Assembly: GCA_963597355.1 (NCBI GenBank)
Contig: CAVBPR010000013.1
Location: 69,282 to 133,281, forward strand
From: UMGS1766 sp963597355
Lineage (GTDB): Bacteria > Bacillota > Clostridia > Oscillospirales > Oscillospiraceae
Direction of reading: 5' to 3'
DNA: 64,000 bases
Made by a program: the position numbers and the translations under genes. This document shows positions 1 to 7,244 of the stretch, piece after piece. The first letter of the stretch is position 1. Each line of letters begins with the position of its first letter. The notes below the pieces were generated by a model. The model saw nothing but the letters and a program-made list of their open reading frames with translations. It made no database searches and was not told the DNA's origin.

Positions 1-774
1 GCCACGAATGGTGTTGATTTCGCCGTTATGCAGAATGAAACGGTTGGGATGTGCGCGCTCCCAGCTTGGATTCGTGTTTGTGGAGAAACGGGAATGCACC
101 ATGGCGATTGCAGACTCATAGTCAGAATCCTGCAGATCCGGGTAGAATTTCCGCAGCTGCCCCACCAGGAACATGCCCTTATACACAACCGTACGGCTGG
201 AACATGACACCACATAGGTATTATCGTTCGACTGTTCGAACTCACGGCGTGCCACATACAGGCGGCGATCAAAGTCCAATCCGCGAGACAGATTCCGCGG
301 ACGTTCTACAAAGCCCTGCTCAATGTAAGGCATGCAGGACAGTGCCTTTTGGCCCAGAGTATCCGGCTCAATGGGAACTTTGCGCCAACCGAGGAACTTC
401 ATCCCCTCTTTTTCCACAATGATTTCGAACATTTTCTTGGCCTGATTCCGGCGAAGCGTATCCTGCGGAAAGAAGAACATACCAATGCCGTAATCTCTTT
501 CGCCGCCAAGTTGAATACCGGCCTCTGCCGTTACGCGGGAGAAGAAGCGATGGGAAATCTGGAGCAGAATACCAACGCCATCGCCGGTTTCACCGGCAGC
601 ATCCTTACCGGCACGGTGTTCCAGTTTTTCCACGATTTTCAGTGCATTGTCTACGGTTGTGTGGGTCTTGCGTCCCTTGATGTCCACCACACAGCCAATG
701 CCGCAGGCGTCATGCTCGAAACAAGGATTATACAACCCCCGCTGTCGGCCACCATCCATTCTAATATCTTCCAT
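1..774 (-). CDS. gltB: Glutamate synthase large subunit, N-terminal part (cut by window edge)
   Basis: These are the first 258 codons of the large subunit of glutamate synthase, which makes two glutamates from glutamine and 2-oxoglutarate; the rest lies beyond the left edge. The visible part is the class II glutamine amidotransferase domain. A short propeptide ends before Cys24 in the motif HDACGIG, which in this family becomes the N-terminal nucleophile after processing. Other landmarks are EHRAGKDAAGETGDG at residues 52-66, FSTNTNPSWERAHPNR, and HNGEINTIRG at the edge. The ATG is chosen because AAGGGGA precedes it by a few bases. The gene follows glnA, an ANTAR regulator and dapL on the same strand, and its leader holds an ANTAR-type hairpin, so it looks like a nitrogen-controlled member of that operon. 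The identification is firm. Confidence 0.95.
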   Translation of the reverse strand, partial: MEDIRMDGGRQRGLYNPCFEHDACGIGCVVDIKGRKTHTTVDNALKIVEKLEHRAGKDAAGETGDGVGILLQISHRFFSRVTAEAGIQLGGERDYGIGMFFFPQDTLRRNQAKKMFEIIVEKEGMKFLGWRKVPIEPDTLGQKALSCMPYIEQGFVERPRNLSRGLDFDRRLYVARREFEQSNDNTYVVSCSSRTVVYKGMFLVGQLRKFYPDLQDSDYESAIAMVHSRFSTNTNPSWERAHPNRFILHNGEINTIRG

Positions 775-801
775 AGTGTATTCCCCTTTCCCAAATAGAA
801 C

Positions 802-876
802 AATGCCTCAATAGGGTACAGCAAATACCGAGGGCAAAAATACTCGCTCCCGTTGCTGCCTCCCCATTGAGGCATT
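802..876 (-). promoter_or_regulatory. gltB leader: ANTAR P2-type hexaloop hairpin and competing long hairpin
   Basis: Read on the minus strand, 857-874 folds as stem TGCCTC, loop AATGGG, stem GAGGCA. A six-base loop with A at position 1 and G at position 4 is the known signature bound by ANTAR proteins. The same 5' strand can instead pair over 11 bases (AATGCCTCAAT at 866-876 with its complement at 802-812) to form a longer hairpin followed by TTCTATTT, a weak U-rich tract. The two folds exclude each other, as expected for antitermination. No clear first hairpin with an A1/G4 loop is seen upstream, so the call is weaker than for the glnN leader. Confidence 0.6.
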
Positions 877-896
877 TCATTTTGTTGTAAGATTGA

Positions 897-2126
897 TTAC
901 TTTGACAGCAGCTGCTCAATGCGGGCAACTGCCTCTTTTGTAGCTTCTGCATCGCCAAATGCGGTCAGGCGAATATAGCCTTCACCGCTGGGGCCAAAGC
1001 CCGCTCCGGGAGTTGTGATTACATTTGCCTGCTCCAGCAACAGAGTGAAGAATTCCCATGAACCCATTCCGTCCGGTGTCTTGCACCAAATGTAAGGGCT
1101 GTTTACTGCTCCGTAGACAGACAGGCCACACTTGCGAAGCCCCTCCATGATCACCTTTGCATTTGCCTGATAGTAGGCGATATTTTCCTCAACCTGCGCC
1201 TTACCCTCTTCAGTATAGATCGCAGCGGCGCCCTTCTGAATGATGTAGGATGCGCCGTTGAACTTTGTTGTCTGGCGGCGATTCCACATTGCGTTCAGGC
1301 TTGCACCCTCCCGCACCAGTGCCTTCGGAACCACAGTATATCCGCAACGGGCACCGGTAAATCCAGCCGTTTTGGAGAAAGACCGGAATTCAATTGCGCA
1401 AGTCTTAGCTCCCTCAACCTCGTAAATGGAGTGAGGTACTCCGGGCTCGGTAATGAAGCGTTCATAGGCTGCATCAAACAGAATGATGGCATCGTTCGCA
1501 TTTGCGTAATCGACCCAGGCTTTCAGCTGATGGGCATTCAACACCGTTCCGGTAGGATTGTTGGGAGAGCAAAGGTAAATCACATCCACCTTTTCTTCCG
1601 GAATTGCCGGTGAGAAGCTGTTCTCTGCTGTGCACGGCATATAGTGGATGTTGCTCCAGCCCTGCTTTTCTTCATCATAGTCGCCTGCACGACCAGCCAT
1701 AGCATTGGTATCGACATACACAGGGTAAACCGGATCGCAAACAGCAACCACATTATCAACGCTCAGAATGTCTCCAATATTGCCGCAGTCGCTCTTTGCT
1801 CCATCCGATACAAAAATCTCATCCTCGGCAATTTCCACGCCCAGCGCACGAAAATCATTCTCTGCAATGGCGTGGCGCAAGAAATCGTAACCCTGCTCCG
1901 GGCCATATCCTTTAAAGGTTTCTTTTGCGCCCATTTCTTCCACTGCATCATGCATTGCTGCGATAACAGCAGGAACCAGCGGAAGCGTCACATCACCGAT
2001 TCCCATTTTTATGAGTCGTGCCGCCTGATCCGGATGTTCTGCAGAAAAAGCTGCTGTACGACGGGCAATTTCAGAAAAAAGGTAGCTGCCCGGAAGTTTT
2101 TGATAGTTGGAATTGATCTTTGCCAA
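897..2126 (-). CDS. dapL: LL-diaminopimelate aminotransferase
   Basis: A 409-residue PLP-dependent class I/II aminotransferase that converts tetrahydrodipicolinate directly to LL-diaminopimelate in lysine and peptidoglycan precursor synthesis, using glutamate as amino donor. The N-terminus MAKINSNYQKLPGSYLF, the segments IGDVTLPL, GYGPEQGYDFLR, SDGAKSDCGNI and SPNNPTGTV, and the PLP lysine in SFSKTAGFTGARCGY are typical of DapL. The length matches the family. AGGAGG sits 7 bases before the ATG. It lies 27 bases after the ANTAR gene and before gltB. Sitting with glnA and gltB fits its demand for glutamate. Confidence 0.95.
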   Translation of the reverse strand: MAKINSNYQKLPGSYLFSEIARRTAAFSAEHPDQAARLIKMGIGDVTLPLVPAVIAAMHDAVEEMGAKETFKGYGPEQGYDFLRHAIAENDFRALGVEIAEDEIFVSDGAKSDCGNIGDILSVDNVVAVCDPVYPVYVDTNAMAGRAGDYDEEKQGWSNIHYMPCTAENSFSPAIPEEKVDVIYLCSPNNPTGTVLNAHQLKAWVDYANANDAIILFDAAYERFITEPGVPHSIYEVEGAKTCAIEFRSFSKTAGFTGARCGYTVVPKALVREGASLNAMWNRRQTTKFNGASYIIQKGAAAIYTEEGKAQVEENIAYYQANAKVIMEGLRKCGLSVYGAVNSPYIWCKTPDGMGSWEFFTLLLEQANVITTPGAGFGPSGEGYIRLTAFGDAEATKEAVARIEQLLSK

Positions 2127-2153
2127 TGTCGTTCCTCCTCTGATTTTGATCGG

Positions 2154-2687
2154 TTAACACCGATCTTCCAGCACCAGGACAGCCGTCTGTACCATCTTGG
2201 CTCCGCTGTCCATACTCTTTTTTTGTATGTAACGATGTGCCTCTTCCTCGCTTAGGCCATCCCGTTCCATTAGATGTTGCTTTGCTTTCTCAACGATATC
2301 GGTCTCCGCTTCGTTTCGCTTTGGACGAAGGGTCCGTTCCAGCCGGTGATTCATCTGCATCACCATATTGACCGATGCGCACAAATCGCTCCGGGAAGCC
2401 GGCGCTGGCAGCGTAAAAATGTCGTCGCTCAGATTTTCCAGCATGTCCTGGCGGGCAACCACCAGCATTGCACTGGTCGATGGCAAATCATAAAACAGAT
2501 CTTCCGCCGATTCGTCCCGCAGTTTAAACCCGCAGATCACCGTACCAATGTGAAGCTTCGCGACCAACCGTTTTACCTCGCCTGCGCTGTGCGCTCTCAG
2601 GCAGCTGACCAGGCAGCCTCCCTCCAGAATCTCGCAGAAGCGCTCCAGCGTTTTCTCGCTTTCAAACGCAACAATGATTTTTTCCAC
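2154..2687 (-). CDS. ANTAR-domain antitermination regulator with degenerate receiver domain
   Basis: A 177-residue regulator. Residues 1-105 look like a response-regulator receiver fold, and residues 120-173 are an ANTAR RNA-binding domain (VEKAKQHLMERDGLSEEEA, then HRYIQKKSMDSGAKMVQTA). ANTAR proteins bind paired hexaloop hairpins in leader RNAs and prevent terminator formation. The third beta strand of the receiver reads VICGFKL where an active receiver has the phosphoacceptor Asp, so it is probably a pseudo-receiver controlled by another signal. It starts with GTG after GGGGGAGGAAG and lies between glnA and dapL. Candidate targets are the glnN leader and the gltB leader nearby. Family membership is clear; its ligand or partner is unknown. 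Confidence 0.9.
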   Translation of the reverse strand: MEKIIVAFESEKTLERFCEILEGGCLVSCLRAHSAGEVKRLVAKLHIGTVICGFKLRDESAEDLFYDLPSTSAMLVVARQDMLENLSDDIFTLPAPASRSDLCASVNMVMQMNHRLERTLRPKRNEAETDIVEKAKQHLMERDGLSEEEAHRYIQKKSMDSGAKMVQTAVLVLEDRC

Positions 2688-2729
2688 TCAGCTTCACTTC
2701 CTCCCCCATATGCAATTGTCGCAGTGGAG

Positions 2730-4058
2730 TCAGTAAGCGATGATATACTTCTCTCGCTCCCAGGTGGAAACGTGAGCGCAATATTCCGCCCACTCTCTTT
2801 TTTTGCAGTCGATATAAGCCTGTGCTACATGCTCGCCCAAGGTGTCCATGATTAGTTTGTCTTCCTGCATCAGCTCCAGCGCCTCATACAGGTTCCCCGG
2901 CAGAGTTTCAATACCATGTGCTTTCAGCCCGGCCTCGTCCATGTCATAGAGATTTTCGGTCACTTCCGACGGAGGTGTCATAAAATGCTCGATGCCATCC
3001 AGTCCGGAAGCCAGACAAACCGCAAGCGCCAAATAGGGATTGCAGCAGGGATCCGGCGAACGAAGCTCAACTCTTGTCGCCTGCCCGCGCGCCGCCGGAA
3101 TGCGAATCAGTGAAGACCGGTTTGAGGTAGACCATGCCAGGTAGCAGGGTGCTTCATAGCCGGAGACAAGGCGCTTATAGGAATTAACCAGGGGATTTGT
3201 AATTGCTGTGAACGCCTGAACATGGCTCAGCAAACCGGCAATAAAGGCATAGGCTTCAGCGGAAAGCTCTCTTTCCCCCTCCGGATTATAGAACACATTC
3301 TTTCCATTTCGGAAAAGAGACATGTTAATGTGCATACCGGAACCTGCCGCACCGAAGATTGGCTTTGGCATGAATGTAGCGTGCAGACCATTGCGCTGGG
3401 CCAGCACTTTTACGCCCAGCTTAAAGGTCATGATGTTGTCTGCCGTATGCATTGCCTCGTCATACTTAAAGTCAATCTCATGCTGACCGGCAGCGCATTC
3501 ATGGTGAGATGCCTCGATTTCGAACCCCAGCTGCTCCAGGGCCAGAATGATCTCCCGGCGGGTAGCCTCACCATGATCCAGAGGGCCAAGGTCAAAGTAA
3601 CCGGCCTCGTCATTGGTTTTCGTTGTAGGCTTTCCGTCTTCATCTGTCTGGAACAAAAAGAACTCGCACTCCGGACCGACATTAAATGTGTAGCCCATCT
3701 TTTCTGCCCGTTTTATGACCCGCATCAACACTGCGCGCGGATCGCCGATAAAGGGGGTGCCGTCCGGATTATGCACATCGCAGATCAAACGGGCAACCTT
3801 GCCGCGCTGCGGACGCCAGGGATAAATGCAGAAGGTATTCAGGTCCGGCACCAGGTATTGATCCGACTCGTTAATACGGGCAAATCCTTCAATGGAAGAA
3901 CCATCAATTGAAATCTCTCCATTCAATGCCCGTTCAATCTGAGAAGAGGTAATTGCCACATTCTTCAGCTGACCCAGCACATCCACAAACTGCATGCGGA
4001 TGAACTTAACATCCTCTTCTTCTATAATTCGGATGATATCTTCTTTTGTCAGTGCCAC
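2730..4058 (-). CDS. glnA: Glutamine synthetase type I
   Basis: A 442-residue type I glutamine synthetase that condenses ammonium and glutamate with ATP in the cytoplasm as a dodecamer. Visible hallmarks are DGSSIEGFARINESDQYL near the N-terminus, GPECEFFLF with metal-binding glutamates, HHECAAGQHEIDFKY, GSGMHINMSLF, NSYKRLVSGYEAPCY and the arginine-rich RIPAARGQATRVELRSPDP. Length matches the 440-450 typical of Firmicutes. An upstream in-frame GTG at 4067 is possible, but it is only one or two bases from the GGGAAGGA ribosome site. The second GTG at 4058 is better spaced and gives the usual start ALTKEDII. It is the first gene of glnA-ANTAR-dapL-gltB. Confidence 0.96.
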   Translation of the reverse strand: MALTKEDIIRIIEEEDVKFIRMQFVDVLGQLKNVAITSSQIERALNGEISIDGSSIEGFARINESDQYLVPDLNTFCIYPWRPQRGKVARLICDVHNPDGTPFIGDPRAVLMRVIKRAEKMGYTFNVGPECEFFLFQTDEDGKPTTKTNDEAGYFDLGPLDHGEATRREIILALEQLGFEIEASHHECAAGQHEIDFKYDEAMHTADNIMTFKLGVKVLAQRNGLHATFMPKPIFGAAGSGMHINMSLFRNGKNVFYNPEGERELSAEAYAFIAGLLSHVQAFTAITNPLVNSYKRLVSGYEAPCYLAWSTSNRSSLIRIPAARGQATRVELRSPDPCCNPYLALAVCLASGLDGIEHFMTPPSEVTENLYDMDEAGLKAHGIETLPGNLYEALELMQEDKLIMDTLGEHVAQAYIDCKKREWAEYCAHVSTWEREKYIIAY

Positions 4059-4135
4059 GGAACGCACTTCCTTCCCGCGCTTTCTATTTTCAAAATATAG
4101 CCTTTACATGGCTACTTAGACTCATTATAATGTAT

Positions 4136-4163
4136 AATATACACGATCATTTTCATCTGTCAA
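4136..4163 (-). promoter_or_regulatory. Promoter of the glnA operon
   Basis: On the minus strand there is a perfect -35 TTGACA (4158-4163) and a -10 TATATT (4136-4141), 16 bases apart, about 75 bases before the glnA start. The short leader includes a TAGCC/GGCTA hairpin with a 7-base loop that does not fit the ANTAR rule. Confidence 0.7.
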
Positions 4164-4275
4164 GCATTCCGCCCAACTTTTTGACACGCAAATTGCATTC
4201 TCAGTCACTTTTATCTAAAAGTTTCGATTTGCAGTCGTTTATTTTGCATTATTTTGAATAAATCTAAAATAGGAC

Positions 4276-4304
4276 TTGCAAAATAAATAAATTTGGTGTA
4301 TGCT
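4276..4304 (+). promoter_or_regulatory. Promoter of glnN
   Basis: TTGCAA at 4276-4281 and TATGCT at 4299-4304 are 17 bases apart. Transcription would begin near 4311, just before the ANTAR leader hairpins. It diverges from the glnA promoter with about 115 bases between the two -35 boxes. Confidence 0.7.
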
Positions 4305-4322
4305 GTGTGCAGTTAGAAAAGC

Positions 4323-4404
4323 ATCGCAGTGTTGCGATAAATACACGAAAGTTTTGATGGAGACAATGGGGTTTCTTGGCGCAAGCACCTCTGTCTCCTT
4401 TTTT
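4323..4404 (+). promoter_or_regulatory. ANTAR antitermination leader (P1, P2 and terminator) of glnN
   Basis: P1 (4323-4338) is stem ATCGC, loop AGTGTT, stem GCGAT. P2 (4359-4376) is GGAGAC, loop AATGGG, GTTTCT, with two G-U pairs. Both loops have six bases with A at position 1 and G at position 4, the rule known for ANTAR target RNAs. The 5' arm of P2 (GGAGAC) is also the 5' arm of a terminator closed by GTCTCC at 4393-4398 and followed by six T. Binding of the ANTAR protein to P1-P2 would therefore block termination. The regulator gene lies 1.6 kb away. Confidence 0.85.
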
Positions 4405-4454
4405 CGTGCAATCATCCAAGTAAGATCAATATTTAGGAAAGGGTTGTAAGTACA

Positions 4455-6548
4455 ATGAACATCGCAGAAATCTTTGGTTCGAATGTGTTCAATGAAAGCG
4501 TCATGAGGGAACGTCTCCCGAAGAAAGTTTTCGCTGAGGTCATGGCAGTCATGGCCAACGGAGGCCAGATCAGCATGGAATCTGCTGATGTAGTCGCCAA
4601 TGCCATGAAGGATTGGGCTGTAGAAAAGGGTGCCACCCATTACACCCACTGGTTCCAGCCTCTGACCGGCACCACCGCTGAAAAGCACGACTCCTTCATC
4701 ACCAATCCGGTTGCCGGCAAGACCCTGTTGCAGTTGACCGGCAAGCAGCTCATCATGGGTGAGCCGGATGCTTCTTCCTTCCCTTCCGGCGGTCTGCGTG
4801 CCACCTCCTATGCCCGTGGCTATACTGCATGGGACATGACCTCTCCTGCATTTGTAAAGGAGATGTCCTGCGGCAACATCCTTTGCATCCCCACCATCTT
4901 CGTTTCCTACACCGGTGAAGCTCTGGACACCAAGACTCCTCTGCTCCGTTCCATGGAAGCAATCAGCACTCAGGCAATCCGCGTACTGCGTCTGTTTGGC
5001 AACACAGAGGCTAAGAAGGTTGCTCCTTCCGTTGGCCCTGAGCAGGAATACTTCCTGGTTGACCGTGAGAAGTATCTGAAGCGCCGTGACCTGATTTACT
5101 GCGGCCGTACGCTGTTCGGCGCTCCCGCTCCCAAGGGTCAGGAACTGGATGACCAGTATTTCGGCGTTATCCGTGAGCGTGTTGGCGCTTTCATGAAGGA
5201 CCTGAACATTGAGCTCTGGAAGCTGGGCATCACCGCTACTACACAGCACAACGAGGTTGCCCCCGCTCAGCATGAGATGGCTCCTATCTTCTCCATGGCA
5301 AACGTAGCCGTTGACCAGAACCAGTTGGCAATGGAAACAATGAAGCGGGTTGCAACCCGTCATGGTCTGGTTTGCCTGCTCCATGAAAAGCCCTATGCAG
5401 GTGTTAACGGTTCCGGCAAGCACAACAACTGGTCCATCAGCACCGATCAGGGCGAGAACCTGATGGATCCGGGTGCCGATCCTCAGAACAACCTGCAGTT
5501 CCAGCTGGTGTTGGCCTGCATTTTGAAGGCTGTGGATACCCATGCAGATCTGCTGCGCCAGAGCGCCAGCGACGTGGGCAACGACCATCGTCTGGGTGCT
5601 CAGGAAGCACCTCCTGCTATCATCTCCATCTTCCTGGGCGATCAGCTGGATGAAGTGGTTCGTAATATCGTCAGCGGAACCGAAGCTTCCGGCTCTTCCG
5701 CAGGCAACCTGGACTCCGGTGTTTCCACTGTGCCTGTGCTGACCAAGGACGCAACCGACCGTAACCGCACCTCTCCCTTCGCATTTACCGGCAATAAGTT
5801 TGAGTTCCGTATGGTTGGCTCTAACGACTCGATTGCCGCTGCAAATACCACTCTGAACGCAATTGTTGCCGAAGCATTCTGCGAAGCTGCTGATGTTTTG
5901 GAAAAGGCAGATGACTTCGAGTCCGCTTGCAAGGCACTGGTCAAGGAATACATGACCAAGCACCAGCGCATCGTGTTCAACGGCAACGGCTACTCCGACG
6001 AGTGGGTCGAAGAAGCTGCCCGTCGTGGTCTGCCCAACATCCCCTCCATGGTAGCTGCTGTGCCTTCTCTGACGACCGAAAAGGCGGTAGCCCTGTTCGA
6101 GAAATTCCACATCTTCACCAAGGTTGAACTGGAAAGCCGCTCCGAGGTGTTGTACGAGGGTTATGCCAAGGTGATCAACATCGAGGCACAGACCATGCTC
6201 CACATGGTTCCCAAGCACTACATCCCCGCAACCATTCGCTTCACCACCGAGCTGGGCTCTTCCATTGCCGCCGTCACTGCTGCCGGTGCAGATGCTACCG
6301 TCCAGAAGGAACTGCTGGCAAAGGTAACCGCTTTGTTGGCACAGGCCAACTCCGCTAAGGATACTTTGGAGACCGTCGTTGCTGAGACCAATGCGATTGA
6401 GGATGCCTGCGCGATGGCAAATGCCTTCCACGACAAGGTTGTTCCCGCAATGGCTGCGCTCCGCGCTCCTGTCGATGCATTGGAACTGCTGGTGGACAAG
6501 GATTACTGGCCGGTACCCACCTATGGCGATCTGATGTTCGAGGTGTAA
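4455..6548 (+). CDS. glnN: Glutamine synthetase type III
   Basis: A 697-residue type III glutamine synthetase, the large form found in Bacteroides, cyanobacteria and Clostridia. The N-terminus MNIAEIFGSNVFNESVM, the segments THYTHWFQPLTGTTAEKHD, MGEPDASSFPSGGLRATSYA, PEQEYFLVD, APAQHEMAPIFS and NGSGKHNNWS, and the large C-terminal helical extension are typical. The ATG follows AGGAAAGGG. It is monocistronic, ends in strong hairpins, and runs opposite to glnA, so the cell encodes two unrelated-length glutamine synthetases side by side. Control by the ANTAR leader suggests it is made only under a particular nitrogen state. Confidence 0.96.
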   Translation: MNIAEIFGSNVFNESVMRERLPKKVFAEVMAVMANGGQISMESADVVANAMKDWAVEKGATHYTHWFQPLTGTTAEKHDSFITNPVAGKTLLQLTGKQLIMGEPDASSFPSGGLRATSYARGYTAWDMTSPAFVKEMSCGNILCIPTIFVSYTGEALDTKTPLLRSMEAISTQAIRVLRLFGNTEAKKVAPSVGPEQEYFLVDREKYLKRRDLIYCGRTLFGAPAPKGQELDDQYFGVIRERVGAFMKDLNIELWKLGITATTQHNEVAPAQHEMAPIFSMANVAVDQNQLAMETMKRVATRHGLVCLLHEKPYAGVNGSGKHNNWSISTDQGENLMDPGADPQNNLQFQLVLACILKAVDTHADLLRQSASDVGNDHRLGAQEAPPAIISIFLGDQLDEVVRNIVSGTEASGSSAGNLDSGVSTVPVLTKDATDRNRTSPFAFTGNKFEFRMVGSNDSIAAANTTLNAIVAEAFCEAADVLEKADDFESACKALVKEYMTKHQRIVFNGNGYSDEWVEEAARRGLPNIPSMVAAVPSLTTEKAVALFEKFHIFTKVELESRSEVLYEGYAKVINIEAQTMLHMVPKHYIPATIRFTTELGSSIAAVTAAGADATVQKELLAKVTALLAQANSAKDTLETVVAETNAIEDACAMANAFHDKVVPAMAALRAPVDALELLVDKDYWPVPTYGDLMFEV

Positions 6549-6609
6549 TCGTTTCGCTTTCAACAGATGTCTACTCTGTTTTCCCTCTCCTTCTCTATTT
6601 CATGTGCCG

Positions 6610-6639
6610 CAGGGTCAGTCGAAATTTCGACTGACCCTG
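6610..6639. terminator. Perfect palindromic hairpin after glnN
   Basis: A 30-base perfect inverted repeat beginning CAGGGTCAGTCGAAA, between the converging glnN and ferredoxin genes. The T tract is poor on the plus strand, so termination here is only probable. Confidence 0.55.
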
Positions 6640-6643
6640 TTGG

Positions 6644-6695
6644 TTTATTAAAGCGCCCGTGTTTTCCCAAAGGGAAACACGGGCGCTTTAATAAA
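6644..6695. terminator. Bidirectional terminator between glnN and the molybdoenzyme operon
   Basis: A stem of about 24 bases (TTTATTAAAGCGCCCGTGTT and its complement) with a short AAA loop. A/T flanks on both sides let it serve both converging genes. Confidence 0.7.
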
Positions 6696-6719
6696 CATTT
6701 TATGGACTGACCGTCGGGA

Positions 6720-7244
6720 TCATCCGATCGCAACGGTTTTCTCTTTTTGCAGCCACTGGATCAATTCTGCACGAAGCTGCTCTCGCAAGGCGGGACGATC
6801 GTCCACCGTGATAGCATATTGAGGACAGGCGGCAACACACCTTGGCAGAAGCCCCTCCCGCAGGCGCTGGATACAGCCATCGCACTTATCCGCCTTTCTG
6901 TCTGCCGTAATTGTAATGGCATCAAAAGGACAGACGCGCCTGCACGCACCGCAGCCGACGCAGGCAGCGCTGTCCAACTGGATGGTTCCGGTTTCCGCAT
7001 CCAGTGAAAAGCACTTCCGAGGACATACTCTGGCGCACTCTGATGCATTACAGTGCATACAGCCGACGGAACTCCATTCCAGTTTCCATCCGCGCCGCGT
7101 CCACTTCTCCTGTTGGTATAGACGCCGGAGAACACAGTTGAAGTCGCTGTGTTCATCCATACAGGCCGTTACACATGCGCCGCATCCGGTGCACTTTTCC
7201 GGATGGAAACTGAAGAAAACATGCAAAGCTTCCGGTTCTCTCAT
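6720..7244 (-). CDS. Four-cluster ferredoxin subunit of a molybdopterin oxidoreductase
   Basis: A 174-residue electron-transfer protein of the DmsB/PhsB/HycB type. Cysteine blocks CTGCGACVTAC, CMHCNASECARVCP, CVGCGACRRVCP and CDGC...CVAACP supply ligands for four [4Fe-4S] clusters, as usual for the small subunit of DMSO-reductase-family enzymes. Its ATG overlaps the stop of the preceding catalytic-subunit gene (ATGA), which indicates translational coupling and a complex. No signal peptide is seen, so the pair is probably cytoplasmic. It is the last gene of the operon. The electron donor or acceptor cannot be told from sequence. Confidence 0.9.
   Translation of the reverse strand: MREPEALHVFFSFHPEKCTGCGACVTACMDEHSDFNCVLRRLYQQEKWTRRGWKLEWSSVGCMHCNASECARVCPRKCFSLDAETGTIQLDSAACVGCGACRRVCPFDAITITADRKADKCDGCIQRLREGLLPRCVAACPQYAITVDDRPALREQLRAELIQWLQKEKTVAIG

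Noticed and set aside
651..958. Small minus-strand frames over the gltB leader as a leader peptide
   Set aside because: They run into gltB in another frame, have no ribosome site, and the region is better explained by RNA folding.
4098..4117. Hairpin TAGCC/GGCTA in the glnA leader as an ANTAR target
   Set aside because: The loop has seven bases (ATGTAAA), lacks G at position 4, and no terminator is linked to it.
4239..6563. A 774-codon open frame antisense to glnN
   Set aside because: It mirrors the codon bias of glnN, is rich in Cys, His and Gln in a low-complexity way, has no ribosome site and no recognisable motif.
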